Positions 27,173 through 36,734 of a stretch of DNA of 64,000 nucleotides are shown one piece after another. The position numbers and the translations under genes are program-made. The DNA lies in assembly GCA_900112785.1 (NCBI GenBank), contig FONB01000005.1:124001-188000 (forward strand). Reading direction: 5' to 3'. Position 1 is the first letter of the stretch. Each line of letters starts with the position of its first letter. The DNA comes from Phytobacter palmae. Its GTDB lineage: Bacteria > Pseudomonadota > Gammaproteobacteria > Enterobacterales > Enterobacteriaceae. The notes under the pieces were generated by a model, which searched no databases, was not told the DNA's origin, and worked only from the letters and a program-made list of their open reading frames with translations.

Positions 27173-27402
27173 ATAATACGTGCAAAATTTTTAAAAACGT
27201 CTTTAATTATACAAGCATAAGGAATCGACGACCTTATCGGTAACGGTTCCTGGTAGTTGTGCATAAATAATAACATTTTGTTCTAATTTTACGCGTTAAT
27301 CCAATACCAGGCATGATTATACATAATATATTCTCTGAAATTATGTTCACCGACACGCTACCAGGCTGAAAATAAATAAGAATTTGGACGGGACACAATC
27401 AC

Positions 27403-28059
27403 ATGCTTGATTTGGAAAAAGCGCAGCGGACTAGCCTTACTATGCAGGTAGAAGCAAGTCTGAAAAGTGCGCTTATTATTGGTGCGCTTAAACCTGGCGC
27501 CCGGCTCATCACGAAAGAAATTGCTGATCAATTAGGAACCAGTATTACGCCTGTAAGGGAAGCATTACTGCGACTTGTTTCCGCAGGTGCCCTTCATGCG
27601 ACTCCTGCGCAAGCATTCCTTGTTCCGGACGTGGGAAAGGCACGATTCATAGAAATTAGTGATATTCGCAAAAAGCTGGAAGGTATGGCCGTTCGTGCCG
27701 CCTGTAAAAATATGACGGCAGGCAAAGTTCATGAATTGCGTATTCTTGCTGAGGCTTTTAGTGAGGCGGCGAAAACGGGTAATACTGAATTGACATTGCA
27801 GTCGAATCGCGTATTTCGTTTTGCGGTTTATCATTATGCGGAAATGCCAACGCTCGCCGCAATTATTGAACAATTATGGGTTCGTATTGGCCCATGCTTT
27901 AATTATCTTTATCCTTCATCGCCAGAGTTATCGCTTGGATATGATTATGGCGATTTATTATCCGCTTTCGAAAATGGGGACGAAAACGGTTGCGAAAAAG
28001 CCATATGCCGGACCATTGATGATGGCGCAGGCATACTGTTAAAACAGTTCATTAGCTGA
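27403..28059 (+). CDS. mcbR: GntR/FadR-family regulator McbR
   Basis: 218 residues, near the 221 of K-12 McbR (YncC). N-terminal winged helix (about 10-75; KEIADQLGTSITPVREALLRL) and a C-terminal FCD ligand domain. In E. coli it represses mcbA and yciGFE, affecting colanic acid and biofilm. The gene is AT-richer than its neighbours and preceded by about 260 AT-rich bases. Confidence 0.9.
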   Translation: MLDLEKAQRTSLTMQVEASLKSALIIGALKPGARLITKEIADQLGTSITPVREALLRLVSAGALHATPAQAFLVPDVGKARFIEISDIRKKLEGMAVRAACKNMTAGKVHELRILAEAFSEAAKTGNTELTLQSNRVFRFAVYHYAEMPTLAAIIEQLWVRIGPCFNYLYPSSPELSLGYDYGDLLSAFENGDENGCEKAICRTIDDGAGILLKQFIS

Positions 28060-28109
28060 ATTTATAGTTTAGCATTGAAATCATTCAGTGCCGTTTGATG
28101 ATTTTTTAA

Positions 28110-28144
28110 ATGCTCCTCACCAAAAATTTGGCAAAGAGGAGCAT
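28110..28144 (+). terminator. Hairpin after mcbR
   Basis: ATGCTCCTC and GAGGAGCAT arms with an inner CCAAA/TTTGG pairing, about 50 bases after the mcbR stop. Probable terminator, though the T tract is interrupted. Confidence 0.55.
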
Positions 28145-28181
28145 CATCATCACGTTTTTCATCTCCGGCAATGTTTCCCCC

Positions 28182-28208
28182 TTAACTCCCTGTACAGCCT
28201 GCCGATAA
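28182..28208 (+). promoter_or_regulatory. Sigma-28 (FliA) promoter candidate for the HBM chemoreceptor
   Basis: A perfect GCCGATAA -10 (28201-28208) lies 11 bases after TTAACTCC, which partly matches the TAAAGTTT -35. Element order and spacing fit the flagellar class 3 consensus, 53 bases upstream of the receptor ATG. Confidence 0.65.
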
Positions 28209-28260
28209 TCGATGAGTGCCAGGTTGGGCGCTAACATTGATGTGACGCAAGGAGTCCGGG

Positions 28261-30192
28261 ATGTCTTTTAGCCAGGGGTTGAGAAATATTAATATCAGTA
28301 AAAAGCTGTCAGTCGGCTTTGGCATTGTCCTTTTTCTGGTTGCCATCGCTACCGTCTTGAGCGTATTGCGGTTCAAAGAGATCCGTGATGTCTACGCAAA
28401 AACCAATCTGATTTATAGCGTTAACATTGAGGTCTTCCAGGCGAAAATTAACCGTCTGAAGTATCTCTATGGCGATGACAAAGCCGGTCCGATCATGGCT
28501 GACTACGTAAAACATGCCTCGCAGCTCACCGCAAGCGCGAGTGAGTTGTCATGGAATGATGAAGAGAACGCGCTTTTACATGCGCTGACAGGCCATCTGG
28601 CGAACTTCGAGGCGGGGTCTGCTGAAATGCAGCAGGCTACAAATGCCATGAAATCAGTACGTGATTCACTGGACCAGATGGGGTCAGACGATCAGCGCGC
28701 ACGCTTTACCACACTCATCTCCACGCCTGTGGCAGATAACGCTTTAACAGCCCAAATTTTTGATCAACTTATTGCCATAAGTGGTGTGCGCGATGCGGCG
28801 TTAATGGTGCGATTTAGCCCGACGAAAACCACACGCGATATTCTCGACGATCGCTTCAACAAAGCGCAGACTGCGCTACAAGCGCTTTCAGGCCAGCTTC
28901 CGGCGGAGCTGGGTTCGCCGTTTCAGGCATTGTGGAGTGAAACCACCCGTTATCACGACCTGAGCAGCAGCTACTTTACTGCGGTTCAGGCAATTAAAGC
29001 GGCTGAGGATAAAGTCAAAATTGCTGGCGATGACAGCAGCGCCGACATCAAAAAATTGATTGCGCGCGTCAAAACCTATAACGACGCACTGGCCGACAAC
29101 TCCAGCACCACGGCGTCCATCATTGGTATTATCGCGATTCTGATTGGCGTTATTGTCTCGTGGTGGATTATTCGCCAGATTACCCGTCCTGTTGTCCATA
29201 ACCTGGCGCTGGCTGAACGTATCGCCAGCGGCGATCTCAGCTCACAGATCACGGCGCAAAGCGACGACGAACTGGGCAAACTCACCGCCGCCATGGGACG
29301 GATGAACAACCATCTTCGCGAGATGATTTTTGATGTTCGTAACAGTGTGGCGCAGGTTTCCCGCGCGGCAACGGAGATTGCCGAAGGCAATACCGATCTC
29401 TCTTCCCGTACAGAGCAACAGGCCGCCGCAGTAGTGCAAACGGCAGCAAGTATGGAAGAGTTAACCGCGACGGTGAAAAACAATGCGGATAACGCGCGTA
29501 ACGCCAGCAGACTTGCTGCTCAGGCATCGAATACGGCCAGCGAAGGTGGCAATGTGATGCGTGATGTGGTGAAAACGATGAATGATATCCACAACAGCTC
29601 CAATAAAATTGCGGACATTACCGCGGTTATTAACAGCATTGCCTTCCAGACCAATATCCTTGCACTCAACGCTGCGGTAGAGGCCGCCCGCGCGGGGGAG
29701 CAGGGGCGCGGTTTTGCGGTAGTCGCCAGTGAAGTGCGGAGTCTCTCCCAGCGCAGCTCTCAGGCGGCGAAAGATATCGAGCAACTGATTACAGAGTCGG
29801 TATCGCGGATTAATACCGGCAGTGAACTGGTGGCAAAAGCCGGGGAAACGATGGGGCAGGTCGTACAGTCAGTAACCCGGGTAAATGACATTATGGGTGA
29901 AATTTCGTCGGCATCTGAGGAGCAAAGTCGCGGGATCGAGCAAATTGCCCGCGCAGTGGGCGAACTGGACAGTACGACACAGCAAAATGCCGCACTGGTG
30001 AGCGAGTCGTCAACCGCAGCAGGTTCCCTTGAAGAGCAGGCATTGCGTCTTGAACAACTGGTCGCGACGTTCCGTCTCGGGTCGGGCGCTGTACCAGTAA
30101 AATCATCGGCACCTGCCAGACCGCAGTCTCCGGTCCCTGCGCCGCGAAAACCGGCTGAGGAGACCAGCGACGACGGCTGGACGACGTTCTGA
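28261..30192 (+). CDS. Transmembrane chemoreceptor with helical bimodular (HBM-like) sensor
   Basis: 643 residues. TM1 is at about 18-38, a ~245-residue all-helical periplasmic domain (about 40-283) fits the HBM type, and TM2 is about 285-305. HAMP follows (about 306-360), then a signalling hairpin with [22 protein letters not shown] near residue 465. The C-terminus ends GWTTF, matching the CheR/CheB-tethering pentapeptide pattern (xWxxF). HBM receptors sense organic acids such as TCA intermediates; the ligand here is unproven. AGGAG precedes the ATG. K-12 has no receptor between mcbR and yncD. Confidence 0.88.
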   Translation: MSFSQGLRNINISKKLSVGFGIVLFLVAIATVLSVLRFKEIRDVYAKTNLIYSVNIEVFQAKINRLKYLYGDDKAGPIMADYVKHASQLTASASELSWNDEENALLHALTGHLANFEAGSAEMQQATNAMKSVRDSLDQMGSDDQRARFTTLISTPVADNALTAQIFDQLIAISGVRDAALMVRFSPTKTTRDILDDRFNKAQTALQALSGQLPAELGSPFQALWSETTRYHDLSSSYFTAVQAIKAAEDKVKIAGDDSSADIKKLIARVKTYNDALADNSSTTASIIGIIAILIGVIVSWWIIRQITRPVVHNLALAERIASGDLSSQITAQSDDELGKLTAAMGRMNNHLREMIFDVRNSVAQVSRAATEIAEGNTDLSSRTEQQAAAVVQTAASMEELTATVKNNADNARNASRLAAQASNTASEGGNVMRDVVKTMNDIHNSSNKIADITAVINSIAFQTNILALNAAVEAARAGEQGRGFAVVASEVRSLSQRSSQAAKDIEQLITESVSRINTGSELVAKAGETMGQVVQSVTRVNDIMGEISSASEEQSRGIEQIARAVGELDSTTQQNAALVSESSTAAGSLEEQALRLEQLVATFRLGSGAVPVKSSAPARPQSPVPAPRKPAEETSDDGWTTF

Positions 30193-30197
30193 TACGA

Positions 30198-30230
30198 CAG
30201 ACGCCCTCTGTCTACAGAAGAGGGCGTCTG
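30198..30230. terminator. Bidirectional terminator between chemoreceptor and yncD
   Basis: CAGACGCCCTCT and AGAGGGCGTCTG arms (12 bp) around a 9-base loop between two convergent genes. Confidence 0.8.
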
Positions 30231-30245
30231 GTTATTCAACCGCAA

Positions 30246-32360
30246 TCACTCAAAACGATACGCAACCGACAAGCCTACGCCATAATTGCGCCCCGGTGCC
30301 GGTTCGTAATAACGGCCATTGGATTCGTTAACAATCACCGACCCTGCGTATTCGCGATCAAACAGATTATCCACGCGCCCGAATACATCCATCATCCAGT
30401 TACCGTAGTTAAATTTGTAGCCGGTATTAAGACCAACCACCGTCCACGAGGGGGCGGATGCCGTGTTTTCGTCATTGGCGGCGATATCGCTCATGTAACG
30501 CACATCTGCGCCCGCGTACCAGCCCTGTTCAGGGACATAGCCCAGTGATGCAAACCCCATATTGCGCGCGATACCAGGAATACGGTTGCCGTTACACTGG
30601 CTGTCGCCGCAGACTTCACTGCGGTAGGTCGCATCCAGATATGTCCACGCCAGTTTTACCCGCCAGTTTCCGGCAAATTGTTCATCAAATGCCAGTTCCG
30701 CGCCCTGACGCCGCGTTTTGCCCGCGTTTTTATAGGTGGTGCGCCCGCCGCTGCTGGTATCAGTGACAATTTCGTTATCCGTATCGGTGCGAAACAGCGC
30801 GGCGCTGAGCAACCCATAGCCCACGCGTGCTTTACTGCCGATTTCCACGGTATCGTTTGTCGACGGCTTAAGGGCGAAATTAAGCCCGCTTTGTCCGTCA
30901 GAACGATAAGAGAGCTCGTTAATTGTCGGCGTTTCAAAACCACGGCCCGCCGCCGCATAGAGATTCCAGCTATCGGTAACCGCGTACCTCAGCGATCCGG
31001 CAGGCAACCATTTGTGATAGCTGGCCTCTCCGCTGTCATCACCGTTTCCTGCCGTTACGTAGTGGTCGTTTGAATCAAACCAGACCGAGCTATAACGCAG
31101 GCCCGCATCCAGTGACAGCTTATCGGTGAGCTTCCAGCTGGTTTGAACATAAGGGTCGACGTTCCACATCAGATTACGTTCGTTACGGCGCAAATCACCC
31201 TCGCGGCCATAATCCGGCGCGCCATTGACCATCACAAAGTTTTCATAACCTTTGCGCTGTTCGCTCATGGTTTCGTAATTCAACCCACCGGTTACCGTCA
31301 CCGGGATCAACAGTTCACCGCGATGAGTCCAGCGGGTATCGATCCCTTGATAATGGCGGGTCAGGTCAATCACCCCCCCGGCATGCTGCGGATTCAACTG
31401 AGGGCCGCGGGGAATCGACTGGAACTGGGTGGTTTCACGTTCACCGGCGTACATCATGACACTCAAATCATCTTGCGTGCTGAGCTGGCGCTCATAGCGC
31501 AATCCGGCCTGCGTCTGTTTGACCGTTTTGCGCGTGTCATACTGTACAGCGCGCGGCGACTGGCGCGGGTTATCGTGCCATTCATCTTTCGTCAGGCCGC
31601 CTGGGTCGTTTGCTTTAATGTCCACACTATTGAAAATCAGCGTCAGCTTGCTGGCCTCGTCAATACGCACACCCAGCCTGGCGTTGGCCAGATTTTTACG
31701 CGCGCCGCTGCGGTCGCGATAGCCATGGGTAACGAAGCGGGTCGAGGAGACCGTATAATCCACATCCCCTGGCTGTGTACCATCGCCCACCGCGCCGCTG
31801 GCTCTGGTGCCATAGCGCCAGCTTCCGTAACTGCCGTAATAACTACTGGCCTCAAGTTCCGTTGGCTGGCGGCCCTTCTGCGTGGTCACATTCACCACAC
31901 CGCCCGAGGCATTGCCATAGAGAGCAGAGAAGGGGCCGCGCAGCACGTCGATACTCTCAACGCTGGTGAGATCGATATTAGAGGTTTGCCCCTGTCCGTC
32001 CGGCATGGTGGCGGGAATGCCGTCGACATACATGCGGATCCCTCGCACGCCGTAGGTAGAGCGGGAACCAAAACCGCGAATGGAGAGCTGTAAATCCTGC
32101 GCGTAGTTTTGCCGATTTTGTACCTGCAAGCCAGGCACGCCGCCAAGCGATTCTGAAAGATTGATTTGTGGGGTGGCCTGACGAATATCATCGCCGTTCA
32201 CGACACTGATAGCCGCCGGGGTGTCGAGTTCAGAAACCGTGCGGGGCGCCGCGCTGACGATCATCGTTTGTTCATTATCCGCCGCCTGCACGGCAGGCGC
32301 ATAGATGACCGGAAGTAACAGCGCGGGAAACGCCGTCCTTGAAAGGGCAAAAATATTCAT
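30246..32360 (-). CDS. yncD: TonB-dependent outer-membrane receptor YncD (PqqU)
   Basis: 704 residues, close to K-12 YncD at 700. There is a signal peptide to about residue 28, a TonB-box region near EQTMIVSA, a plug domain (about 40-160 with VDGIPATMPDGQGQ) and a 22-strand barrel ending in Phe-Glu near the terminus. YncD/PqqU imports pyrroloquinoline quinone and is a phage receptor in E. coli. The ATG at 32360 gives the K-12-like length; a longer frame upstream would spoil the signal peptide. It is divergent from yncE. Confidence 0.94.
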   Translation of the reverse strand: MNIFALSRTAFPALLLPVIYAPAVQAADNEQTMIVSAAPRTVSELDTPAAISVVNGDDIRQATPQINLSESLGGVPGLQVQNRQNYAQDLQLSIRGFGSRSTYGVRGIRMYVDGIPATMPDGQGQTSNIDLTSVESIDVLRGPFSALYGNASGGVVNVTTQKGRQPTELEASSYYGSYGSWRYGTRASGAVGDGTQPGDVDYTVSSTRFVTHGYRDRSGARKNLANARLGVRIDEASKLTLIFNSVDIKANDPGGLTKDEWHDNPRQSPRAVQYDTRKTVKQTQAGLRYERQLSTQDDLSVMMYAGERETTQFQSIPRGPQLNPQHAGGVIDLTRHYQGIDTRWTHRGELLIPVTVTGGLNYETMSEQRKGYENFVMVNGAPDYGREGDLRRNERNLMWNVDPYVQTSWKLTDKLSLDAGLRYSSVWFDSNDHYVTAGNGDDSGEASYHKWLPAGSLRYAVTDSWNLYAAAGRGFETPTINELSYRSDGQSGLNFALKPSTNDTVEIGSKARVGYGLLSAALFRTDTDNEIVTDTSSGGRTTYKNAGKTRRQGAELAFDEQFAGNWRVKLAWTYLDATYRSEVCGDSQCNGNRIPGIARNMGFASLGYVPEQGWYAGADVRYMSDIAANDENTASAPSWTVVGLNTGYKFNYGNWMMDVFGRVDNLFDREYAGSVIVNESNGRYYEPAPGRNYGVGLSVAYRFE

Positions 32361-32518
32361 AAATTGACCAGAATAAGAAACGAACCAAATGGGAACATGG
32401 CGTAATGTTAATATCTTTAACAATTCATGAAAACTTTAAGGGCACATTACGTTAACAAAAAGTGTAGTCGTAACCGCCAGTGAGCGTAAAAACAGTTTTA
32501 ATGCTCCACATTGCGCAT

Positions 32519-32537
32519 AATAATGATTACTATTCTC
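32519..32537. promoter_or_regulatory. Fur box candidate between yncD and yncE
   Basis: AATAATGATTACTATTCTC matches the 19-base Fur consensus at 14 positions. It is 82 bases before the yncE ATG; E. coli yncE is known to be repressed by Fur. Confidence 0.6.
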
Positions 32538-32618
32538 AACAAACAGGTCGGGGCTACGACCCTGCCGTCATGGAAGTGTGTGAAGCAAAACTATTTTTGT
32601 TTATCAAAGGGAGTCGTC

Positions 32619-33680
32619 ATGTCTTTACGTTATTTATCCGCGCCACGTCTGCGTCGTTCACTGTTGTTAGGTTCACTACTGCTTGCCGGGACATTTAATG
32701 TTCAGGCTGGCGAAGAGATGCTGCGTAAACCGGTTGGTAAAGGTGCCTATGAAATGGCCTGGAGCCAGCAGGAAAACGCGCTGTGGGTAGCGACCTCACA
32801 GAGCCGTAAAGCCGATAAAGGTGGGGTAGTCTACCGTCTGGATCCGGTCTCACTGGATGTGACGCTGGCTATTCATAATGATCTGAAGCCGTTTGGCGCG
32901 ACGATCAATACCAAAACGCAAACCCTGTGGTTTGGTAACACAACCAGCAGCGCGGTAACGGCAATTGACGCGAAAACGGGCGATGTGAAGGGGCGTCTGG
33001 TGCTTGATGACCGTCAGCGTAGCGAAACCGTACGTCCACTGCAGCCGCGTGAACTGGTGGTTGATGAAACGACCAATACCGTTTACATCAGCGGTATTGG
33101 CAAAGAGAGCGTGATTTGGGCGGTTGATGGCGACACGCTGAAACTGAAATCCACCCTTGCCGACACCGGTAAATTCAGCACTGGCCTTGCCATCGATGCA
33201 GCCGCGAAGCGTCTTTACGCCACCAATGGTGACGGCGAATTGCTGACTATCGACACCACGAGCAATAAAATTCTGTCGCGTAAAAAATTGCAGGATGACG
33301 GCAAAGAACACTTCTATCTGAACCTGAGCCTGGATACCGCAGGTCACCGCGCTTTTGTTACCGACTCTAAAGAGCCTGAGGTTCTGGTCGTTGATCTTCG
33401 TAATGGCAACGTACTGCAAAAAATCGCCGCGCCGGAATCCCTGGCCGTACTGTTTAACCCGACCCGTAACGAAGCCTATGTAACCCATCGTGAGGCCGGC
33501 AAAGTCAGCGTGATCGATGGCAAAAGCTACAAGGTGGTCAAAACCTTCGATACGCCAACGCACCCGAACAGCCTGGCGCTCTCCGCCGATGGCAAGACGC
33601 TGTACGTCAGCGTGAAACAGGCGTCAAGCAAAGAGAAAGAGGCCACAGAGCCGGACGACATCATCCGTATCGCGCTCTAA
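32619..33680 (+). CDS. yncE: Secreted seven-bladed beta-propeller protein YncE
   Basis: 353 residues, equal to K-12 YncE. A signal peptide ends near NVQA-G (about residue 31), followed by YVTN-type propeller repeats (VVDETTNTVYISG, LAIDAAAKRLYATN, LALSADGKTLYVS). It is periplasmic; the E. coli protein binds single-stranded DNA in vitro, and its physiological role is unclear. GGGAG precedes the ATG at 32619, which places the signal peptide correctly. Iron control is suggested by the upstream Fur-like site. Confidence 0.94.
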   Translation: MSLRYLSAPRLRRSLLLGSLLLAGTFNVQAGEEMLRKPVGKGAYEMAWSQQENALWVATSQSRKADKGGVVYRLDPVSLDVTLAIHNDLKPFGATINTKTQTLWFGNTTSSAVTAIDAKTGDVKGRLVLDDRQRSETVRPLQPRELVVDETTNTVYISGIGKESVIWAVDGDTLKLKSTLADTGKFSTGLAIDAAAKRLYATNGDGELLTIDTTSNKILSRKKLQDDGKEHFYLNLSLDTAGHRAFVTDSKEPEVLVVDLRNGNVLQKIAAPESLAVLFNPTRNEAYVTHREAGKVSVIDGKSYKVVKTFDTPTHPNSLALSADGKTLYVSVKQASSKEKEATEPDDIIRIAL

Positions 33681-33688
33681 TCGCCCAT

Positions 33689-33730
33689 AAAAAAAGCCAG
33701 CCGGTGTAGTGCCTGGCTGGCTTTTTATTT
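33689..33730. terminator. Bidirectional terminator between yncE and ansP
   Basis: AAAAAGCCAGCC ... GGCTGGCTTTTT: a long GC stem flanked by A and T tracts between convergent genes. Confidence 0.88.
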
Positions 33731-33743
33731 TTCGGATGTCAGA

Positions 33744-35240
33744 TTATTTTGCGGTTTCTTCTACAAACTCGGGGCTGTCAGCCGTATTGTCAGCCGCGAC
33801 GGGCGCACCGCTGTGAATTTCCGCGACGCGTTTACGCACACCGAACCAGCCGATAATCAGCAGCACAATCAGCAGCGGGAGACAACCAATGGTCAGGGTG
33901 CCATTCGGGTAGTCAAACGCCATCAGAACCAGGACAGAGAAGAGGAACAGCAGTGTCAGCCAGGAGGTGACAGGCGCCCCCGGCATTTTAAAGCTCACTT
34001 CCGCCGCTTTGCCTTCTTTGATCGCTTTGCGAAGACGCATCTGGCAGAGCACGATAAAGCCCCAGGAAGCAATAATACCCACAGAGGCCTGGTTGAGGAC
34101 GATTTCAAAAACCTGTGCCGGAACCAGATAGTTCAGGAACACGCCCACAACATACACGGCCAGCGTCGCAAGGATACCTGCATAGGGTACGTGCTGTTTG
34201 CTCATTTTGGACATGAACTTAGGCGCGGAGCCGCCCATCGACATGGAGCGCAGGATACGGCCCGTGCAGTACAAGCCGGAGTTCAGGCTCGATAGTGCCG
34301 CAGTCAGAACCACGATATTCATCACGTCGCCCATGTACGGCACGCCCAGCTTAGAGAAGAAGGTCACAAACGGACTCTGACCAGGCTGGTATGCCATCCA
34401 CGGCAGTAACAGAACCAGCAGCACCACGGAACCGACATAGAAAAGGCCGATACGCCAGACAACGCTGTTGATCGCTTTCGGTACAGTTTTTTCCGGGTCT
34501 TTACATTCACCGGCGGCAGTACCAACAAACTCGATAGACGCGAAGGCGAAAACCACGCCCTGGATCAGGACCAGAGCAGGAAGCAAACCGTGAGGGAAGA
34601 AGCCGCCGTTATCGGTAATCAGATGGAAACCCGTCTCGTTGCCGTCCAGCGGTTTGCCGGAACCCAGAACGATGGTCCCGACAACCAGGAAAGCAACAAT
34701 AGCCAGCACTTTAACCAGCGCGAACCAGAATTCCATTTCAGCGAACCACTTCACGCCGATCATATTCATGGTCCCGACGATGGCGAGCGCGCCGAGAGCG
34801 AAGACCCACTGTGGTACATCGCCAAAGGCACCCCAGTAATGCATATATAACGCAACGGCGGTGATATCCACGATACCGGTCATCGCCCAGTTCACGAAAT
34901 ACATCCAGCCGGCAACGTAGGCCGCTTTTTCACCCATAAACTCACGGGCATAGGAGACGAAACTGCCGCTGGACGGGCGGTGCAGTACCAGCTCACCCAG
35001 AGCACGTAAAATGAAGAAAGAGAAAAGACCACAAACCAGATAAACGATCGCCAGTGACGGCCCCGCCATCTGCAGACGCGCTCCCGCGCCCAGGAATAGC
35101 CCCGTACCGATTGCTCCGCCGATGGCGATCATCTGCACATGACGGTTGCCCATCGCTTTGTTATAACCCTCCTCGTGAGAGTTTAACCAGCGTCGTTTCG
35201 CGGCCTGATGCTCCGCCGCGTTGTTGTTGGTTGTTTTCAT
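33744..35240 (-). CDS. ansP: L-asparagine permease AnsP
   Basis: 498 residues, amino-acid/polyamine/organocation family with 12 predicted helices. The APC signature GGAIGTGLFLGAG is near residue 40. It matches AnsP of E. coli and Salmonella. It imports asparagine by proton symport at the inner membrane. In K-12 it is also next to yncE. Confidence 0.94.
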   Translation of the reverse strand: MKTTNNNAAEHQAAKRRWLNSHEEGYNKAMGNRHVQMIAIGGAIGTGLFLGAGARLQMAGPSLAIVYLVCGLFSFFILRALGELVLHRPSSGSFVSYAREFMGEKAAYVAGWMYFVNWAMTGIVDITAVALYMHYWGAFGDVPQWVFALGALAIVGTMNMIGVKWFAEMEFWFALVKVLAIVAFLVVGTIVLGSGKPLDGNETGFHLITDNGGFFPHGLLPALVLIQGVVFAFASIEFVGTAAGECKDPEKTVPKAINSVVWRIGLFYVGSVVLLVLLLPWMAYQPGQSPFVTFFSKLGVPYMGDVMNIVVLTAALSSLNSGLYCTGRILRSMSMGGSAPKFMSKMSKQHVPYAGILATLAVYVVGVFLNYLVPAQVFEIVLNQASVGIIASWGFIVLCQMRLRKAIKEGKAAEVSFKMPGAPVTSWLTLLFLFSVLVLMAFDYPNGTLTIGCLPLLIVLLIIGWFGVRKRVAEIHSGAPVAADNTADSPEFVEETAK

Positions 35241-35717
35241 TGCGTTACCCGTTGACCTGTCTGAACCTTTTTAAACTTCCTCGACCCCGCAGAGCAGCGA
35301 GACAATCGTTTGCTCTTTCGGGAAAGCGTTCTGTCTTTTCAGTCTTTCTACGTATGAATAAGACATAACATGGCGCAGCATCCTACCTGCATTTTTTTGG
35401 CGACGCAAAACATACCAGATGAAAAAACGATGGGGATGAGTCGAATTTGTGACGCAAGTGTTGCCTTACAGTTGAACTGATTCAATATGGCGAAAAAGAC
35501 AACAGAAATGACTAAACATGCAATAAGGAAAGATGATGTCAGCGAACTGACGTTGCACAGGGACATGCGGACATATTCATAAGCGTAAATAATGACCTTT
35601 GACCGTTAGCAGAGCTACTTTGCAAATTTTTTGCTTATTTAATGTAAATTAATTGTTTCACAAGGTCGTAAAGCCATCCCAATAATGCAGACATGTTCCT
35701 CAATAAGAGCGTGCTGC
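35241..35717. other. Intergenic region upstream of the sulfur-compound operon
   Basis: 477 bases with no gene I can support. The distal part (35630-35665) is strongly AT-rich and probably contains the promoter of the flavin-monooxygenase operon. No clear regulator box was recognised. Confidence 0.4.
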
Positions 35718-36734
35718 ATGTCTTATCGTCTGAGTTTGCTGGATAAAAGCCCGATTGCGGAAAACGAAACCGCAGAGAATGCACTGAACCGTACATTACA
35801 GCTGGCGCAGCTGGCTGAAAGAGGGGGTTTTCACCGCTTCTGGATTGCGGAACACCACAATAGTGCCCAACTGGCCAGCCCATCCCCCGAACTGCTTATC
35901 GCCTGGATTGCCGGGCAAACGCAGCGCATCCGCGTCGGGTCTGGTGGGGTCATGCTGCAACATTACAGCCCCTATAAGGTGGCGGAAAACTTCAACGTAC
36001 TGGCCGCTCTGGCCCCCGGCCGCATCGATATCGGTATCGGCAAAGCCCCCGGCGGGCTGCCGCTCTCCACACGGGCGCTGCAGCGCGGCCTGAACCCGCA
36101 AGAGAAGGGGGATTTTGCTGACCAGCTCACTGAACTGGATAGCTGGCTTAAGCCAGGAGAGGTTACCGCCGATGCGGAATCCCTGGCAGCTACGCCGCTT
36201 CCCGGTGTCCGTGCTGAGGGTTTTTTGCTCGGTGCGAGCCTTGAAAGCGCACGGCTGGCAGCAAAACTCGACTGGAATTTCGTTTTTGCCGCCCATCTCA
36301 ATGGTGATAAAGCCTTACTGCGTGACGTTGTCACTGAATGGCGAAGGGTGACGCAGCGCGATCTTATTGTCGCGGTACAGGTGATCATCGCCGCCACGCA
36401 AAGCGAAGCCGAACGGCTGGCGCAGCAGGTGGAGATTTGGGGTGTTGAACTGGAAAACGGGCAACGGGTTAGCGTTGCCAGCGAAGCTCAGGCGCAGGCT
36501 TTCGCTCGTCAGGCGGGAAGCCCCGCAGTGCGTATTTTCCGTCGGGAACCCTCGCTTATTAAAGGCAGCGCAGAAAGCGTACTGGCCGGGCTGGATGCGC
36601 TGGCAGCAGAGTATGGTGTGGATGAGTTCATTCTTGATAACCCGCTGGCCGAGGCCAATGCACGTATTGCCTCATTGCATCTGCTCAGCGAAGCCTGGCA
36701 GCAGGCTACGCTTCTCCAGGAGGTGGCACAATGA
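35718..36734 (+). CDS. Luciferase-like flavin monooxygenase (MsnO8-type LLM)
   Basis: 338 residues. It begins MSYRLSLLDKSPIAE, typical of LLM-class oxidoreductases of the MsnO8 group, with WIAEHHN and ALAPGRIDIGIGKAPGG segments lining the FMN/substrate pocket. Such enzymes use FMNH2 and O2 to oxidise organic substrates. The ATG at 35718 is chosen because homology starts there; its ribosome site is weak. It overlaps the next gene as ATGA and is the first gene of a seven-gene operon resembling B. subtilis yxe/ytm clusters. It has no counterpart in yxeKLMNOP itself, so its substrate is open. Confidence 0.82.
   Translation: MSYRLSLLDKSPIAENETAENALNRTLQLAQLAERGGFHRFWIAEHHNSAQLASPSPELLIAWIAGQTQRIRVGSGGVMLQHYSPYKVAENFNVLAALAPGRIDIGIGKAPGGLPLSTRALQRGLNPQEKGDFADQLTELDSWLKPGEVTADAESLAATPLPGVRAEGFLLGASLESARLAAKLDWNFVFAAHLNGDKALLRDVVTEWRRVTQRDLIVAVQVIIAATQSEAERLAQQVEIWGVELENGQRVSVASEAQAQAFARQAGSPAVRIFRREPSLIKGSAESVLAGLDALAAEYGVDEFILDNPLAEANARIASLHLLSEAWQQATLLQEVAQ

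Noticed and set aside
31143..32093. 316-codon plus-strand frame opposite yncD
   Set aside because: Shadow of the TonB-dependent receptor gene.
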